From Thalassotalea sp. PS06 (GTDB lineage Bacteria; Pseudomonadota; Gammaproteobacteria; Enterobacterales; Alteromonadaceae), in assembly GCF_007197775.1 (NCBI RefSeq), contig NZ_CP041638.1:806001-870000 (forward strand): DNA of 64,000 bases. Direction: 5' to 3'. Position numbers and translations under genes: made by a program. This document shows positions 54,425 through 62,064 of this stretch, one piece after another. Each line of letters opens with the position of its first letter. Within the stretch, counting starts at the first letter, position 1. Under the pieces are notes generated by a model. It was given only the letters and a program-made list of their open reading frames with translations, searched no databases and was not told the origin of the DNA.

Positions 54425-55609
54425 TTATTTTTCATTTAACGCGGCAAAAGGCACGCTGGTTGGATTTACCTGCTCGCTCGGATAACAACCGAGAACTTTT
54501 ATAAAGCGGGTCAGCTCGGTAAGCTGGGTTAAACACTCCTGCATCGCCACCGACTTAAGATTTGCCTCCAAATCAATGTAGAACATCTCTTCCCAAGGAC
54601 GGCCTTGAATCGGGCGAGATTCCAGTTTGGTCATGTTAATGTCGTATTGCTTTAAGATAACCAAACAATCAACCAGAGCACCAGGTGTCTGACCGGTGGC
54701 AAGAATCAGTGTGGTTTTTGCAGGGATTTGCTCAGCAACATCTACGGGTTTGCGCGCCACTAAAATAAAGCGTGAGTGATTTTCATCCTGATTGGCGATT
54801 CCTTTTTGAAAGGCCTGCAAACCATACAATTGTCCGCCTTCTTCAGAGCCAATAACTGCAACGTTTGGCTGCTTAAACTTTTCTACCATTTGCATGGCAT
54901 CAGCGCTGCTCTCACAATACTCGATACGGATATTGCTTTGTTTATTCAAGAAGTTACTACATTGTTGAACCGGTTGCGCGTGGGCATAGATGGTATCGAT
55001 CTGTTCCAGTGAGGTATTAACCGCAGATAGTAAGCAATGTTCGATAGGCTGGGATAGTTCGCCAACAATGGATAAGTTGGTGTGCTGCAACAAATCGTAA
55101 ACCTCATTGATACTGCCTGAGCTGGTGTTTTCAATTGGCAGCATACCGTAATCGACATTACCCGACTCAACTTCATTGAGAATATCTGTAAAACTGGCAC
55201 AGCCGTATTCGATGATTTCTTCGGCGCGACGCGAGAAATAACGGTAGCTGGCAAGATAACTATAAGAACCTTTATCACCTAAAAAAGCCACACTTACTGT
55301 TGGCGCTTTCGTATTTGGATTTTTTAGCTGCTGCAAATAGGCTTGTTGATTGAGCACCGAATCTTCAATGATCAGCTGAAACAAACGGGTGACGTAATGG
55401 GCATCGAGGCCAAGCTCTTTACCTTTCTGAATCAGTTTGACTAACAGCTCTTGCTCGCGTTGTTGATCCCTGACCGGGCGTACAATGTGAGCTTTGCTTT
55501 TCGCGACATTAAGGGTTAGTTCTCTGCGTTTTGCTGCCAGCCCCAATAATTGCTGATCCAATGTCGAGATCTGTTCGCGTATTTTTAATAAATCCAGTTT
55601 TTCTTCCAT
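54425..55609 (-). CDS. pheA: Chorismate mutase / prephenate dehydratase
   Basis: Bifunctional P-protein of phenylalanine synthesis, 394 residues. The AroQ mutase domain (1-95) has LLKIREQISTLDQQLLGLAA. The dehydratase domain includes VAFLGDKGSYSYLASYRYFS and the catalytic-region MLPIENTSSGSINEVYDLL. The C-terminal ACT domain has LESRPIQGRPWEEMFYIDLE, the Phe-binding site. The ATG at 55609 is chosen because GGTGAG lies six bases upstream; the ATG at 55636 abuts the attenuator T-run. A Phe leader and attenuator precede it. Confidence 0.95.
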   Translation of the reverse strand: MEEKLDLLKIREQISTLDQQLLGLAAKRRELTLNVAKSKAHIVRPVRDQQREQELLVKLIQKGKELGLDAHYVTRLFQLIIEDSVLNQQAYLQQLKNPNTKAPTVSVAFLGDKGSYSYLASYRYFSRRAEEIIEYGCASFTDILNEVESGNVDYGMLPIENTSSGSINEVYDLLQHTNLSIVGELSQPIEHCLLSAVNTSLEQIDTIYAHAQPVQQCSNFLNKQSNIRIEYCESSADAMQMVEKFKQPNVAVIGSEEGGQLYGLQAFQKGIANQDENHSRFILVARKPVDVAEQIPAKTTLILATGQTPGALVDCLVILKQYDINMTKLESRPIQGRPWEEMFYIDLEANLKSVAMQECLTQLTELTRFIKVLGCYPSEQVNPTSVPFAALNEK

Positions 55610-55636
55610 TTGCCACTCACCAGGTGTTGCTTGCAT

Positions 55637-55701
55637 AAAAAAACCTCCATTAGGAGGTTTTCATCGTTGCTGTCTCACGAGAAATCCTCCGGCTAACGCC
55701 G
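55637..55701 (-). terminator. pheA attenuator: terminator hairpin with competing antiterminator
   Basis: On the minus strand AAACCTCC, loop TAAT, GGAGGTTT (plus 55641-55660) with a following T-run is the terminator. GGAGGATTT (plus 55682-55690) can pair with AAACCTCC instead, giving an antiterminator. CGGCGTTAGCCG (plus 55690-55701) is a hairpin over the leader stop that would block the antiterminator. This is the standard four-segment layout of a Phe attenuator. Confidence 0.85.
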
Positions 55702-55743
55702 AATAAAGAAAATAAAGTGAAACACAGCGATAAAACTTGTCAT
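55693..55743 (-). CDS. pheL: pheA leader peptide
   Basis: An ORF of 16 codons on the minus strand, reading MTSFIAVFHFIFFIRR. Five of its 16 residues are Phe. It ends TAG inside the first hairpin of the attenuator. Ribosome stalling at the Phe codons when charged tRNA-Phe is scarce would allow pheA transcription. The peptide differs from E. coli PheL but the logic is the same. Confidence 0.85.
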   Translation of the reverse strand: MTSFIAVFHFIFFIRR

Positions 55744-55980
55744 TAGTTTGCTCGATTCTTTCGGATCCCATTATTTCTAGGGATGTAAAATTTGAGTTAA
55801 TACTTTAATGCTTACAGTAGGGGAGTGGTTAAAAACTGTCAACTCTTAAATTACCCATATTTTATTCCATTGTAGTTAGCTATCGCGGTTCAGTTGTTAC
55901 AAGTGTTTTGCTACTCATTGGTATTGTCTGAAAATTTGGTAGAATAGCGCCAGATTTGTACACAGGAACTGATACTCACG

Positions 55981-56529
55981 ATGGCGTCATTACAAGATCA
56001 ATTGTTAAAAGCGGGTTTAACCACTAAACAAAAAGCCCGTCAGGCAAATAGCGATAAGCGCAAGCGCAATAAGCAACAGCGAAGCGGTGCTCAGGTGGAT
56101 GCCAGCTTACAGGAGCAGGTAAAACAGGAGCTGGAAGTTGCTCGTCAGGAAAAGGCTAAAAAAGATCAGGAGCTAAATGCTGAGCGTCAAAAAGCCCAGG
56201 CAGAAAAAGAGCTCAAGCAACGTATTGCGCAAATTCTTCAGCACCATAGCCTGAAAAATATCGATGGTGAGGTGAAGTTCAACTTCACTCAGGACAACAA
56301 AGTGAAAAGCCTGTTTATTGACGAGAAAACTCACTCGGCGTTAAGTAAAGGTGTGCTTGCATTGTGTGCGTTGGATGAAAAGACGTTTGTGGTGACATCG
56401 CAGACTGCTGACAAAATTGCCACCTTGGATGAACAGGTAGTGTTGGTAAATTATGAGAATCAGCAGCAAGATATTGATGAAGACGATCCATATGCGGATT
56501 ACCAAATTCCTGATGATTTAATGTGGTAG
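55981..56529 (+). CDS. DUF2058 (YaiL-like) protein
   Basis: A 182-residue cytoplasmic protein of the YaiL/DUF2058 family, sometimes labelled nucleoprotein/polynucleotide-associated. The N-terminal 95 residues are a highly charged helix or coiled coil (LQDQLLKAGLTTKQKARQAN, typical family start). The C-terminal half is a small domain ending DDPYADYQIPDDLMW, with the conserved acidic end. Its function is unproven. The 55744-55980 gap shows only likely promoters of the pheA and this gene. Confidence 0.88.
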   Translation: MASLQDQLLKAGLTTKQKARQANSDKRKRNKQQRSGAQVDASLQEQVKQELEVARQEKAKKDQELNAERQKAQAEKELKQRIAQILQHHSLKNIDGEVKFNFTQDNKVKSLFIDEKTHSALSKGVLALCALDEKTFVVTSQTADKIATLDEQVVLVNYENQQQDIDEDDPYADYQIPDDLMW

Positions 56530-56582
56530 CCGTTCGCTAACCATTATCCGTATCAATATATTCAATTTACTCGAACAGAGTA

Positions 56583-56610
56583 GGCCTGATTCAACCTTGT
56601 TAATCAGGCC
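56583..56610. repeat. Nine-base-pair perfect hairpin
   Basis: GGCCTGATT (56583-56591), ten-base loop, AATCAGGCC (56602-56610). It lies between two plus-strand genes and may end the DUF2058 transcript, but no T-run follows (ATTAGC). Confidence 0.5.
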
Positions 56611-56636
56611 ATTAGCAAATAACTACAGGAGCTATC

Positions 56637-57002
56637 ATGGCGCTAATTCGATTTATTCTTGGCCGACTCATTCTATTGTTTAACTTTGTTTTTGCCCCGA
56701 AAAAGGCAAAGCGAGAAGTTGCAGAGCAGCAGGCCCTGGATGCGAAAACCGAGAATTTTAGTTTATATCAGCTCAACGCCTGTCCGTTTTGTGTGAAAGT
56801 TCGTCGTACCATTCGTCGTGAGAACCTAAACATAGAACTTCGTGATATCAAGCAGGAGCAGCGGTTGAGCGAGCTGGTAGAGCAGGGTGGTAAACGTACC
56901 GTTCCATGTTTGCGTATCGATAACGAAGATGGTTCTTCCAAGTGGTTGTATGAATCGACGGATATCGTTAATTATTTAAAGCAGGTTGCGCAACCAGCTT
57001 AA
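56637..57002 (+). CDS. Membrane-anchored glutaredoxin-like protein
   Basis: A 121-residue protein. The first 20 residues are hydrophobic (FILGRLILLFNFVFAP) and may anchor it to the membrane. The glutaredoxin domain has the dithiol site NACPFCVKVRRTIRRENLN near residues 48-66, the cis-Pro loop TVPCLRID near 88, and LYESTDIVNYL near 105. It would use glutathione, made by gshA in this window. A shadow of GST N-terminal domains is also possible because the folds are alike. Confidence 0.87.
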   Translation: MALIRFILGRLILLFNFVFAPKKAKREVAEQQALDAKTENFSLYQLNACPFCVKVRRTIRRENLNIELRDIKQEQRLSELVEQGGKRTVPCLRIDNEDGSSKWLYESTDIVNYLKQVAQPA

Positions 57003-57027
57003 TAACCCTGAACAGGTTTAATGAAGT

Positions 57028-57054
57028 AAAGGCAGCTTTCGGGCTGCTTTTTTT
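57028..57054 (+). terminator. Intrinsic terminator of the glutaredoxin gene
   Basis: GCAGC (57032-57036), loop TTTCGG, GCTGC (57043-57047), then seven T. The stem is short but the T-run is strong, with A residues on the left side. Confidence 0.8.
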
Positions 57055-57231
57055 GTATCCGCGATAAGTGGTTTTTGGAAACTCAAAACAGGAGTAATGC
57101 TGAGGAATACAGGATTTAAGGGCTATGGGGGCAAATACCATTGTTTAAAATTTCCACTGTTGATAATCGTTTAGAAAGATTATGCTCAGATACTCTGTCT
57201 TTGTCTGTAACGAAATTTCAGGACAAATCTC

Positions 57232-58266
57232 ATGTTCATAAAGCGCGATAACAAATTTAAGGTTTTCGAAAACGGTCGCACCCGGAACCTGACAGAAGCG
57301 GATGTGACTGATGAGTCGGTGTATCAGGGACGTCGAAAGCTTCTCAAGGGCATGGGTTATGTTGGCGCCAGTGGTTTGTTGTGGGCAAACGGTATCAACC
57401 CTTCAGGTGTTGTAACTCAGGCACAGGCGGCAACCTTTAAAACCAAAGCGTTGGATGTGGTTAAAACCAATGCTAACAGCGTCGATGAAACCCTCACTCC
57501 TGAGGCGAAAGTGATAAGCCATAATAACTTCTACGAGTTTGGCGCACAGAAACATGAACCCGCGGAAAATGCCCAGGAGTTTAAAGTTGACCCATGGCAG
57601 CTAGAAGTAACCGGGGAGGTTGAAAAACCCTTTACGCTCGATTTCGACCAGCTGTTTAGTATGTTCGATTTAGAAGAGCGAATCTATCGGTTGCGTTGTG
57701 TCGAGGCATGGTCGATGGTTATTCCCTGGCTCGGTTTTGAGCTGGGCAAATTGATTAAAAAAGCGCAACCTACCAGCAAAGCTAAATATGTAGCGTTTAA
57801 AACCTTATACGATCCCGAACAAATGCCCGGTCAGCGCAGCCGATTTTTAGGGGGCGGCATTGATTATCCTTATGTGGAGGGCTTGAGAATCGATGAGGCG
57901 ATGAACTCGTTATCACTGCTGTCTGTGGGCTTGTATGGTAAAACCTTACCGCCGCAAAATGGTGCTCCAATTCGTTTGGTGGTACCGTGGAAATATGGCT
58001 TTAAAAGCATTAAATCCATTGTTGAGATCAAGCTAACAGAAAAAATGCCGCCGACCACCTGGAATATCCTTGCCCCTAATGAATACGGCTTTTATGCCAA
58101 TGTAAATCCTGAAGTTGATCATCCGCGCTGGAGCCAGGCGAGTGAAAGAAGGATCACCACTGGTGGTTTGTTCACCCGTAATCGTATCGAAACTCAGATG
58201 TTTAACGGTTATGGCGAACAGGTATCAGAACTATATCGTGGCATGGATTTGAGAAAATATTACTAG
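57232..58266 (+). CDS. msrP: Protein-methionine-sulfoxide reductase catalytic subunit MsrP
   Basis: Periplasmic molybdenum enzyme (YedY) that repairs oxidised Met residues in envelope proteins. It is 344 residues. The Tat signal is [18 protein letters not shown] near residues 35-52. The molybdopterin-binding cysteine is in [15 protein letters not shown] near residue 160. The C-terminal part includes [20 protein letters not shown]. It is followed 18 bases later by msrQ, its membrane haem partner. Confidence 0.95.
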   Translation: MFIKRDNKFKVFENGRTRNLTEADVTDESVYQGRRKLLKGMGYVGASGLLWANGINPSGVVTQAQAATFKTKALDVVKTNANSVDETLTPEAKVISHNNFYEFGAQKHEPAENAQEFKVDPWQLEVTGEVEKPFTLDFDQLFSMFDLEERIYRLRCVEAWSMVIPWLGFELGKLIKKAQPTSKAKYVAFKTLYDPEQMPGQRSRFLGGGIDYPYVEGLRIDEAMNSLSLLSVGLYGKTLPPQNGAPIRLVVPWKYGFKSIKSIVEIKLTEKMPPTTWNILAPNEYGFYANVNPEVDHPRWSQASERRITTGGLFTRNRIETQMFNGYGEQVSELYRGMDLRKYY

Positions 58267-58284
58267 ATGCAAGAATATTATTAG

Positions 58285-58908
58285 ATGCAAAGTTTCAGAC
58301 CGTCTAATGCGACCATCGTTGCGCTAAAAACTGTCGTCCATCTCACCGCATTAGTGTGGGTGGGGTACTACTATTTTCTCGCCATTAATGATCAGTTAGG
58401 TAGTGACCCGGTAAAAGGTATTATTCATTTTACTGGGATGTCGGCTCTGAACATGTTGCTAATTGCGCTTGCCATAAGTCCCTTGGCCAAACGCTTTAAA
58501 TTGCCCTGGTTATTGCGGTTTCGACGCTTGCTTGGGCTCTATGCATTTTTCTTTGCTTGCCTGCACTTGCTCAACTTTATCTTTTTTGAATTACAGTTCG
58601 ATATGGCGTTATTCGTCGATGAAGTGATTGAACGTCCTTATATCAGTCTTGGCATGGCTGCTTTTGCGGTATTGCTGGCGCTGGCAATAACCTCTTTTAA
58701 ATATCTGCAACGCAAGATGGGCCCTAAATGGCAAAAACTACATAACTATGTTTACTTGGCAACGGTTCTGGTGGTGATACATTTTTACTGGTCGGTTAAA
58801 TCTGACATTATCGAGCCTTCGGTTTATGTCTTAATTCTTGTGGGCTTATTAATGCTACGTCGTAAAAAACTACTCCCAGGTGTATTCGGGCGGCGGGCGA
58901 ATCGTTAA
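58285..58908 (+). CDS. msrQ: MsrQ, haem membrane subunit of the MsrPQ system
   Basis: A 207-residue inner-membrane flavo-haem protein of the ferric-reductase-like family that passes electrons to MsrP. About six hydrophobic segments are present. Haem-ligand histidines fit HFTGMSALNMLLIALAISPL, LYAFFFACLHLLNFIFFEL and WQKLHNYVYLATVLVVIHFY. It forms an operon with msrP. Confidence 0.93.
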   Translation: MQSFRPSNATIVALKTVVHLTALVWVGYYYFLAINDQLGSDPVKGIIHFTGMSALNMLLIALAISPLAKRFKLPWLLRFRRLLGLYAFFFACLHLLNFIFFELQFDMALFVDEVIERPYISLGMAAFAVLLALAITSFKYLQRKMGPKWQKLHNYVYLATVLVVIHFYWSVKSDIIEPSVYVLILVGLLMLRRKKLLPGVFGRRANR

Positions 58909-59026
58909 TTTTTTTGTTTTTTTCTCGAGTTTTTCTCGGCTCGTTTCTCTGTTTGAGCTTAGTAAAAAGTGCAAAACTATTGGCAACTTATTAAACTACC
59001 CGCAAGTGATTTAATAATGGATAGTT

Positions 59027-59872
59027 ATGAGCCAGCCTGAGGTAATAGAACTGCATCATCGAGTATCAGCAGATAATGTAACCGCGATTGATATCTTGAC
59101 TGCAGTAACGATGTTGTCGGCAGGGAAGGTAAAACAAGCGATGCAAAAAGGTTGTGTCTGGTTGACCGTAGGTAAAAAGACCAATCGATTGCGACGCGCT
59201 AATCGAACCTTAACAAAAGGTCAAACACTGCATCTTTATTACAATCCAGACATTCTTTCGCAACAGGTAACGCCCGCGGTTCTGATTGAAGATGGCGGCG
59301 ATTACAGCGTTTGGTATAAGCCCTATGGCATGTTGTCTCAAGGCTCTAAATGGAGCGATCACACCACCATTACCCGATTTGCTGAGCAGCATTTAGAGCC
59401 ACAGCGCCCTTGTTTTCTTGTGCATCGCCTGGATAGAGCAACATCCGGTCTGATGGTTATTGCGCACAGTAAAGGTACGGTTCGCAAGCTGACGGCAGCC
59501 TTTGAAAATCGCCAAACCGGTAAACGATACATGGCCATTGTCTGTGGTGATGCGAGGGCTTTACAAGATTATAAAATTGACAATGAACTCGATGGTAAAA
59601 ATGCGATTAGCCGTGTAACTTGTCTCGAATTCAACCAAGAGCTTGGGCGCAGTAAAGTGGAAGTTGCGATTGAAACCGGCAGAAAGCATCAGATTCGCCG
59701 TCATCTATCTGAGCTTGGTTTTCCTATTGTCGGTGATCGCCTGTACTCTAAACCTGAAGACGGCTGGCAGTTAGAAGAAGATCTACAACTTTGCTCCGTC
59801 TACCTTTCCTTCCCATCCCCAATCGATGAAACGCTTCTGCAATTTGTTCTTCCAATCGAATATCAGATTTAA
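59027..59872 (+). CDS. RluA-family pseudouridine synthase
   Basis: A 281-residue RNA pseudouridine synthase. The N-terminal 80 residues look like a short S4-type RNA-binding domain (GKVKQAMQKGCVWLTVGKKT). The catalytic block is FLVHRLDRATSGLMVIAHS near residues 127-145 and the later IETGRKHQIRRHLSELGFPI is the uridine-pocket region. Its target RNA is unknown; it is a second member beside the one at 16515-17189. Confidence 0.9.
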   Translation: MSQPEVIELHHRVSADNVTAIDILTAVTMLSAGKVKQAMQKGCVWLTVGKKTNRLRRANRTLTKGQTLHLYYNPDILSQQVTPAVLIEDGGDYSVWYKPYGMLSQGSKWSDHTTITRFAEQHLEPQRPCFLVHRLDRATSGLMVIAHSKGTVRKLTAAFENRQTGKRYMAIVCGDARALQDYKIDNELDGKNAISRVTCLEFNQELGRSKVEVAIETGRKHQIRRHLSELGFPIVGDRLYSKPEDGWQLEEDLQLCSVYLSFPSPIDETLLQFVLPIEYQI

Positions 59873-59889
59873 CTTAAAAACTAAATGCA

Positions 59890-59909
59890 TTGCCAGAAGC
59901 TTCTGGCAA
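59890..59909. repeat. 20-base perfect palindrome
   Basis: TTGCCAGAAGCTTCTGGCAA, 18 bases after the pseudouridine synthase stop. It is symmetrical without a loop, so it could be a protein-binding site or form a short hairpin; no T-run follows on the plus strand. Confidence 0.6.
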
Positions 59910-59949
59910 AAATTCTACCCCAACTACAGCGATAGAGTTTTGAAGAATA

Positions 59950-60485
59950 TTTAACAAGACACCCATCGTAGCCACCCGGATTCAACAAAACTAAATTACT
60001 AAGACCCAATTACTTAGATAGCCACTGTAACCCTCGAGTATTGCCTGGAATCCACTGTAAGTTCAGGGCAATTATCAAGACACCCATGCTAATTGAACGT
60101 CCCAAAAATGAATTGTTTACCATTAATGATGAACTTCAATGCTGGAGAACTTAGAAGAATGATTCGAAATCAATTCTCCTGATAGCTTCATTGTTAAATA
60201 CATCCATTGCTAGGTTACAGTGGGTGTCTTGATAGCGCTATACCGTCTTTCTCTTTTAAGCCTTTAGCTGCAATGGATTTCAAGAATCTTAGAGTCGAAC
60301 TTGATATTTACCGTGAGGGAGCTGACTGTGCTTTGGGTTTGATATTTTCGAAGTGCCATTGTGGTTTCCTCCTCCTCCACTTGCCTGGAATAAATTTTAT
60401 ATCGGTTTGTTAACAAAACTTGTTACGGTGGGTGTCTTGATAAAAGGGGGAATGGCTATAACGGTGGGTGTCTTGATAACTCAAG
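59950..60485. repeat. Cluster of AAGACACCCAC-type repeats that switches orientation midway
   Basis: Plus-sense copies are at about 59951 (ACAAGACACCCATCGTAG), 59998 and 60013 (decayed), and 60077 (TCAAGACACCCATGCTAA). Minus-sense copies are at about 60217 (TTACAGTGGGTGTCTTGATA), 60423 (TTACGGTGGGTGTCTTGATA) and 60460 (AACGGTGGGTGTCTTGATAA). The interval lies between two convergent genes, and each group reads in the sense direction of the nearer gene. No convincing ORF is present in 59873-60571. Confidence 0.88.
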
Positions 60486-60571
60486 GGGCATATTTCGATC
60501 GGTGGAAAAGGCGCATCGCTGTCTGGAGAGGGAGTCAGCAATGCGCAAAGCTTGGTTGTTGGGCTTAATGC

Positions 60572-61804
60572 TTATGCGCAATCGGCGATGGTTTGTGAGC
60601 CGACGGTGTCTTTTGGTTCTGGGATTACGGATAGGGCGTGTTTTAAATCGGCGATGATATCGTCGACGTGTTCCAGACCTACGGCAATTCGAATTAAACC
60701 ATTGCTGATGCCGGCCTCCAGTCGCTCTTCCTCAGAGTAAGGAGAATGCGTCATCGAAGCAGGATGCTGAATCAACGATTCGGCATCACCGAGGCTAACG
60801 GCAATGGAGAACAGCTGGGTCGAATTGATGAGTTTCTTGCCATCTTCTATTCCACCTTTTATCTCAAACCCTATCACTCCGCCAGCGCCAAGCATTTGTG
60901 TTCCCATGTAAGGATTGCCGGGGTGGCTGCTAAGACCGGGATAATAGACGTGTTTTACTTTAGGGTGAGATTGCAGGTACTCAGCAACGACTTGCGCGGA
61001 TTCGCAATGTTGTTTAACCCGAATTGGCAATGTTTTCAGACCGCGAAGAATTAACCAGGCATCGTGTGGGCTGATGGTAGCACCGATGTCTTTTAAAACG
61101 GTCAGCTTGATTTGTTCAATCATGGTTTTGCTACCGCAAACGATACCTGCAACAACGTCACCGTGCCCATTTAAATATTTAGTTGCGCTATGGATAACAA
61201 TGTCGATGCCAAATTTTGCCGGCTGTTGCAAAATAGGGCTTAAGAAAGTGTTATCGACAATGGATATTAGCTGATGTTGTTTAGCTACTTTGCCTAGCAT
61301 ATCCAAATTAATTACATCGAGAGTGGGATTAATCGGCGTTTCGGCAAATATGACTTTAGTGTTAGCCCGAACAGCTTTTTCTATGCTGCCAGGAACTCTC
61401 ATATCCACAAACGTTACATCAATGCCAAAACGCGTAAGCTGGTGACGAATCAACGAGTAGCTGCATCCGTATAGGGCTTTTGAAGCGATTAAATGATCAC
61501 CCGCTGACAGATTCGTTAGTAACGCCGCAGATACTGCGCCCATACCGGTTGCCGTGGCCGCAGCATCTTCCATACCTTCAAGCTGCGCTACTTTCTGTTC
61601 TAACTGTCTGACTGTTGGATTACCCAGACGCGAATAAATATACCCCGAAGCCTCTCCAGCAAAGCGTTCACCACCTTGTTCAGCGCTGTCGAAAACGAAC
61701 GTTGATGTCTGATAGATAGGCGTGGTGAGCGAACCATACTGTTCGTCTTTAACTTTGCCTGCATGAATTGCAGCGGTTTCTAAATGCTTAAACTTATTTT
61801 TCAT
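60572..61804 (-). CDS. megL: Methionine gamma-lyase
   Basis: PLP-dependent Cys/Met metabolism enzyme of 410 residues. The PLP lysine lies in VIHSATKYLNGHGDVVAG near residue 210. The segment SKALYGCSYSLIRHQLTRFG carries the Tyr-Gly-Cys characteristic of methionine gamma-lyases rather than cystathionine gamma-synthase, and YIYSRLGNPTVRQLEQKVA is the phosphate-binding region. It would split methionine into methanethiol, ammonia and 2-oxobutyrate. Cystathionine gamma-lyase is the main alternative. It is divergent from tyrR. Confidence 0.82.
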   Translation of the reverse strand: MKNKFKHLETAAIHAGKVKDEQYGSLTTPIYQTSTFVFDSAEQGGERFAGEASGYIYSRLGNPTVRQLEQKVAQLEGMEDAAATATGMGAVSAALLTNLSAGDHLIASKALYGCSYSLIRHQLTRFGIDVTFVDMRVPGSIEKAVRANTKVIFAETPINPTLDVINLDMLGKVAKQHQLISIVDNTFLSPILQQPAKFGIDIVIHSATKYLNGHGDVVAGIVCGSKTMIEQIKLTVLKDIGATISPHDAWLILRGLKTLPIRVKQHCESAQVVAEYLQSHPKVKHVYYPGLSSHPGNPYMGTQMLGAGGVIGFEIKGGIEDGKKLINSTQLFSIAVSLGDAESLIQHPASMTHSPYSEEERLEAGISNGLIRIAVGLEHVDDIIADLKHALSVIPEPKDTVGSQTIADCA

Positions 61805-61947
61805 GATCTTTTACCAATAGCGGTTGTTATTCTTCTGATTAAAAGGGGTATTACTACTGAACTACATAGCAAACCGTGAGCCAAAGTTTTTAAATCTATA
61901 TATATCAGCTGTTTACGGGGTTGGTTTTCATTGTTTCTGTTCTTTAT

Positions 61948-62015
61948 TGTAATAATTTTGTTACAAATTCTGACGATTATTGCTATTTGTTATTTTTTGT
62001 ATTATTTTTGTTACG
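61948..62015 (+). promoter_or_regulatory. Two TyrR-box-like sites between megL and tyrR
   Basis: TGTAATAATTTTGTTACA (61948-61965) matches the TyrR box form TGTAAA-N6-TTTACA at ten of twelve fixed positions, with the key G and C at the right distance. A weaker TGTATTATTTTTGTTACG lies at 61998-62015, fifty bases later. They could mediate tyrR autoregulation or control of megL. The region is AT-rich, so chance matches are possible. Confidence 0.45.
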
Positions 62016-62064
62016 CTCGTAATGAAAATGATACATTTGGGCGTTCGAATTAAGATATGGTGTT

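Noticed and set aside
60207..60568. Two short plus-strand ORFs in the repeat cluster
   Set aside because: They run through repeat copies antisense to megL, with unlikely composition and no family resemblance.
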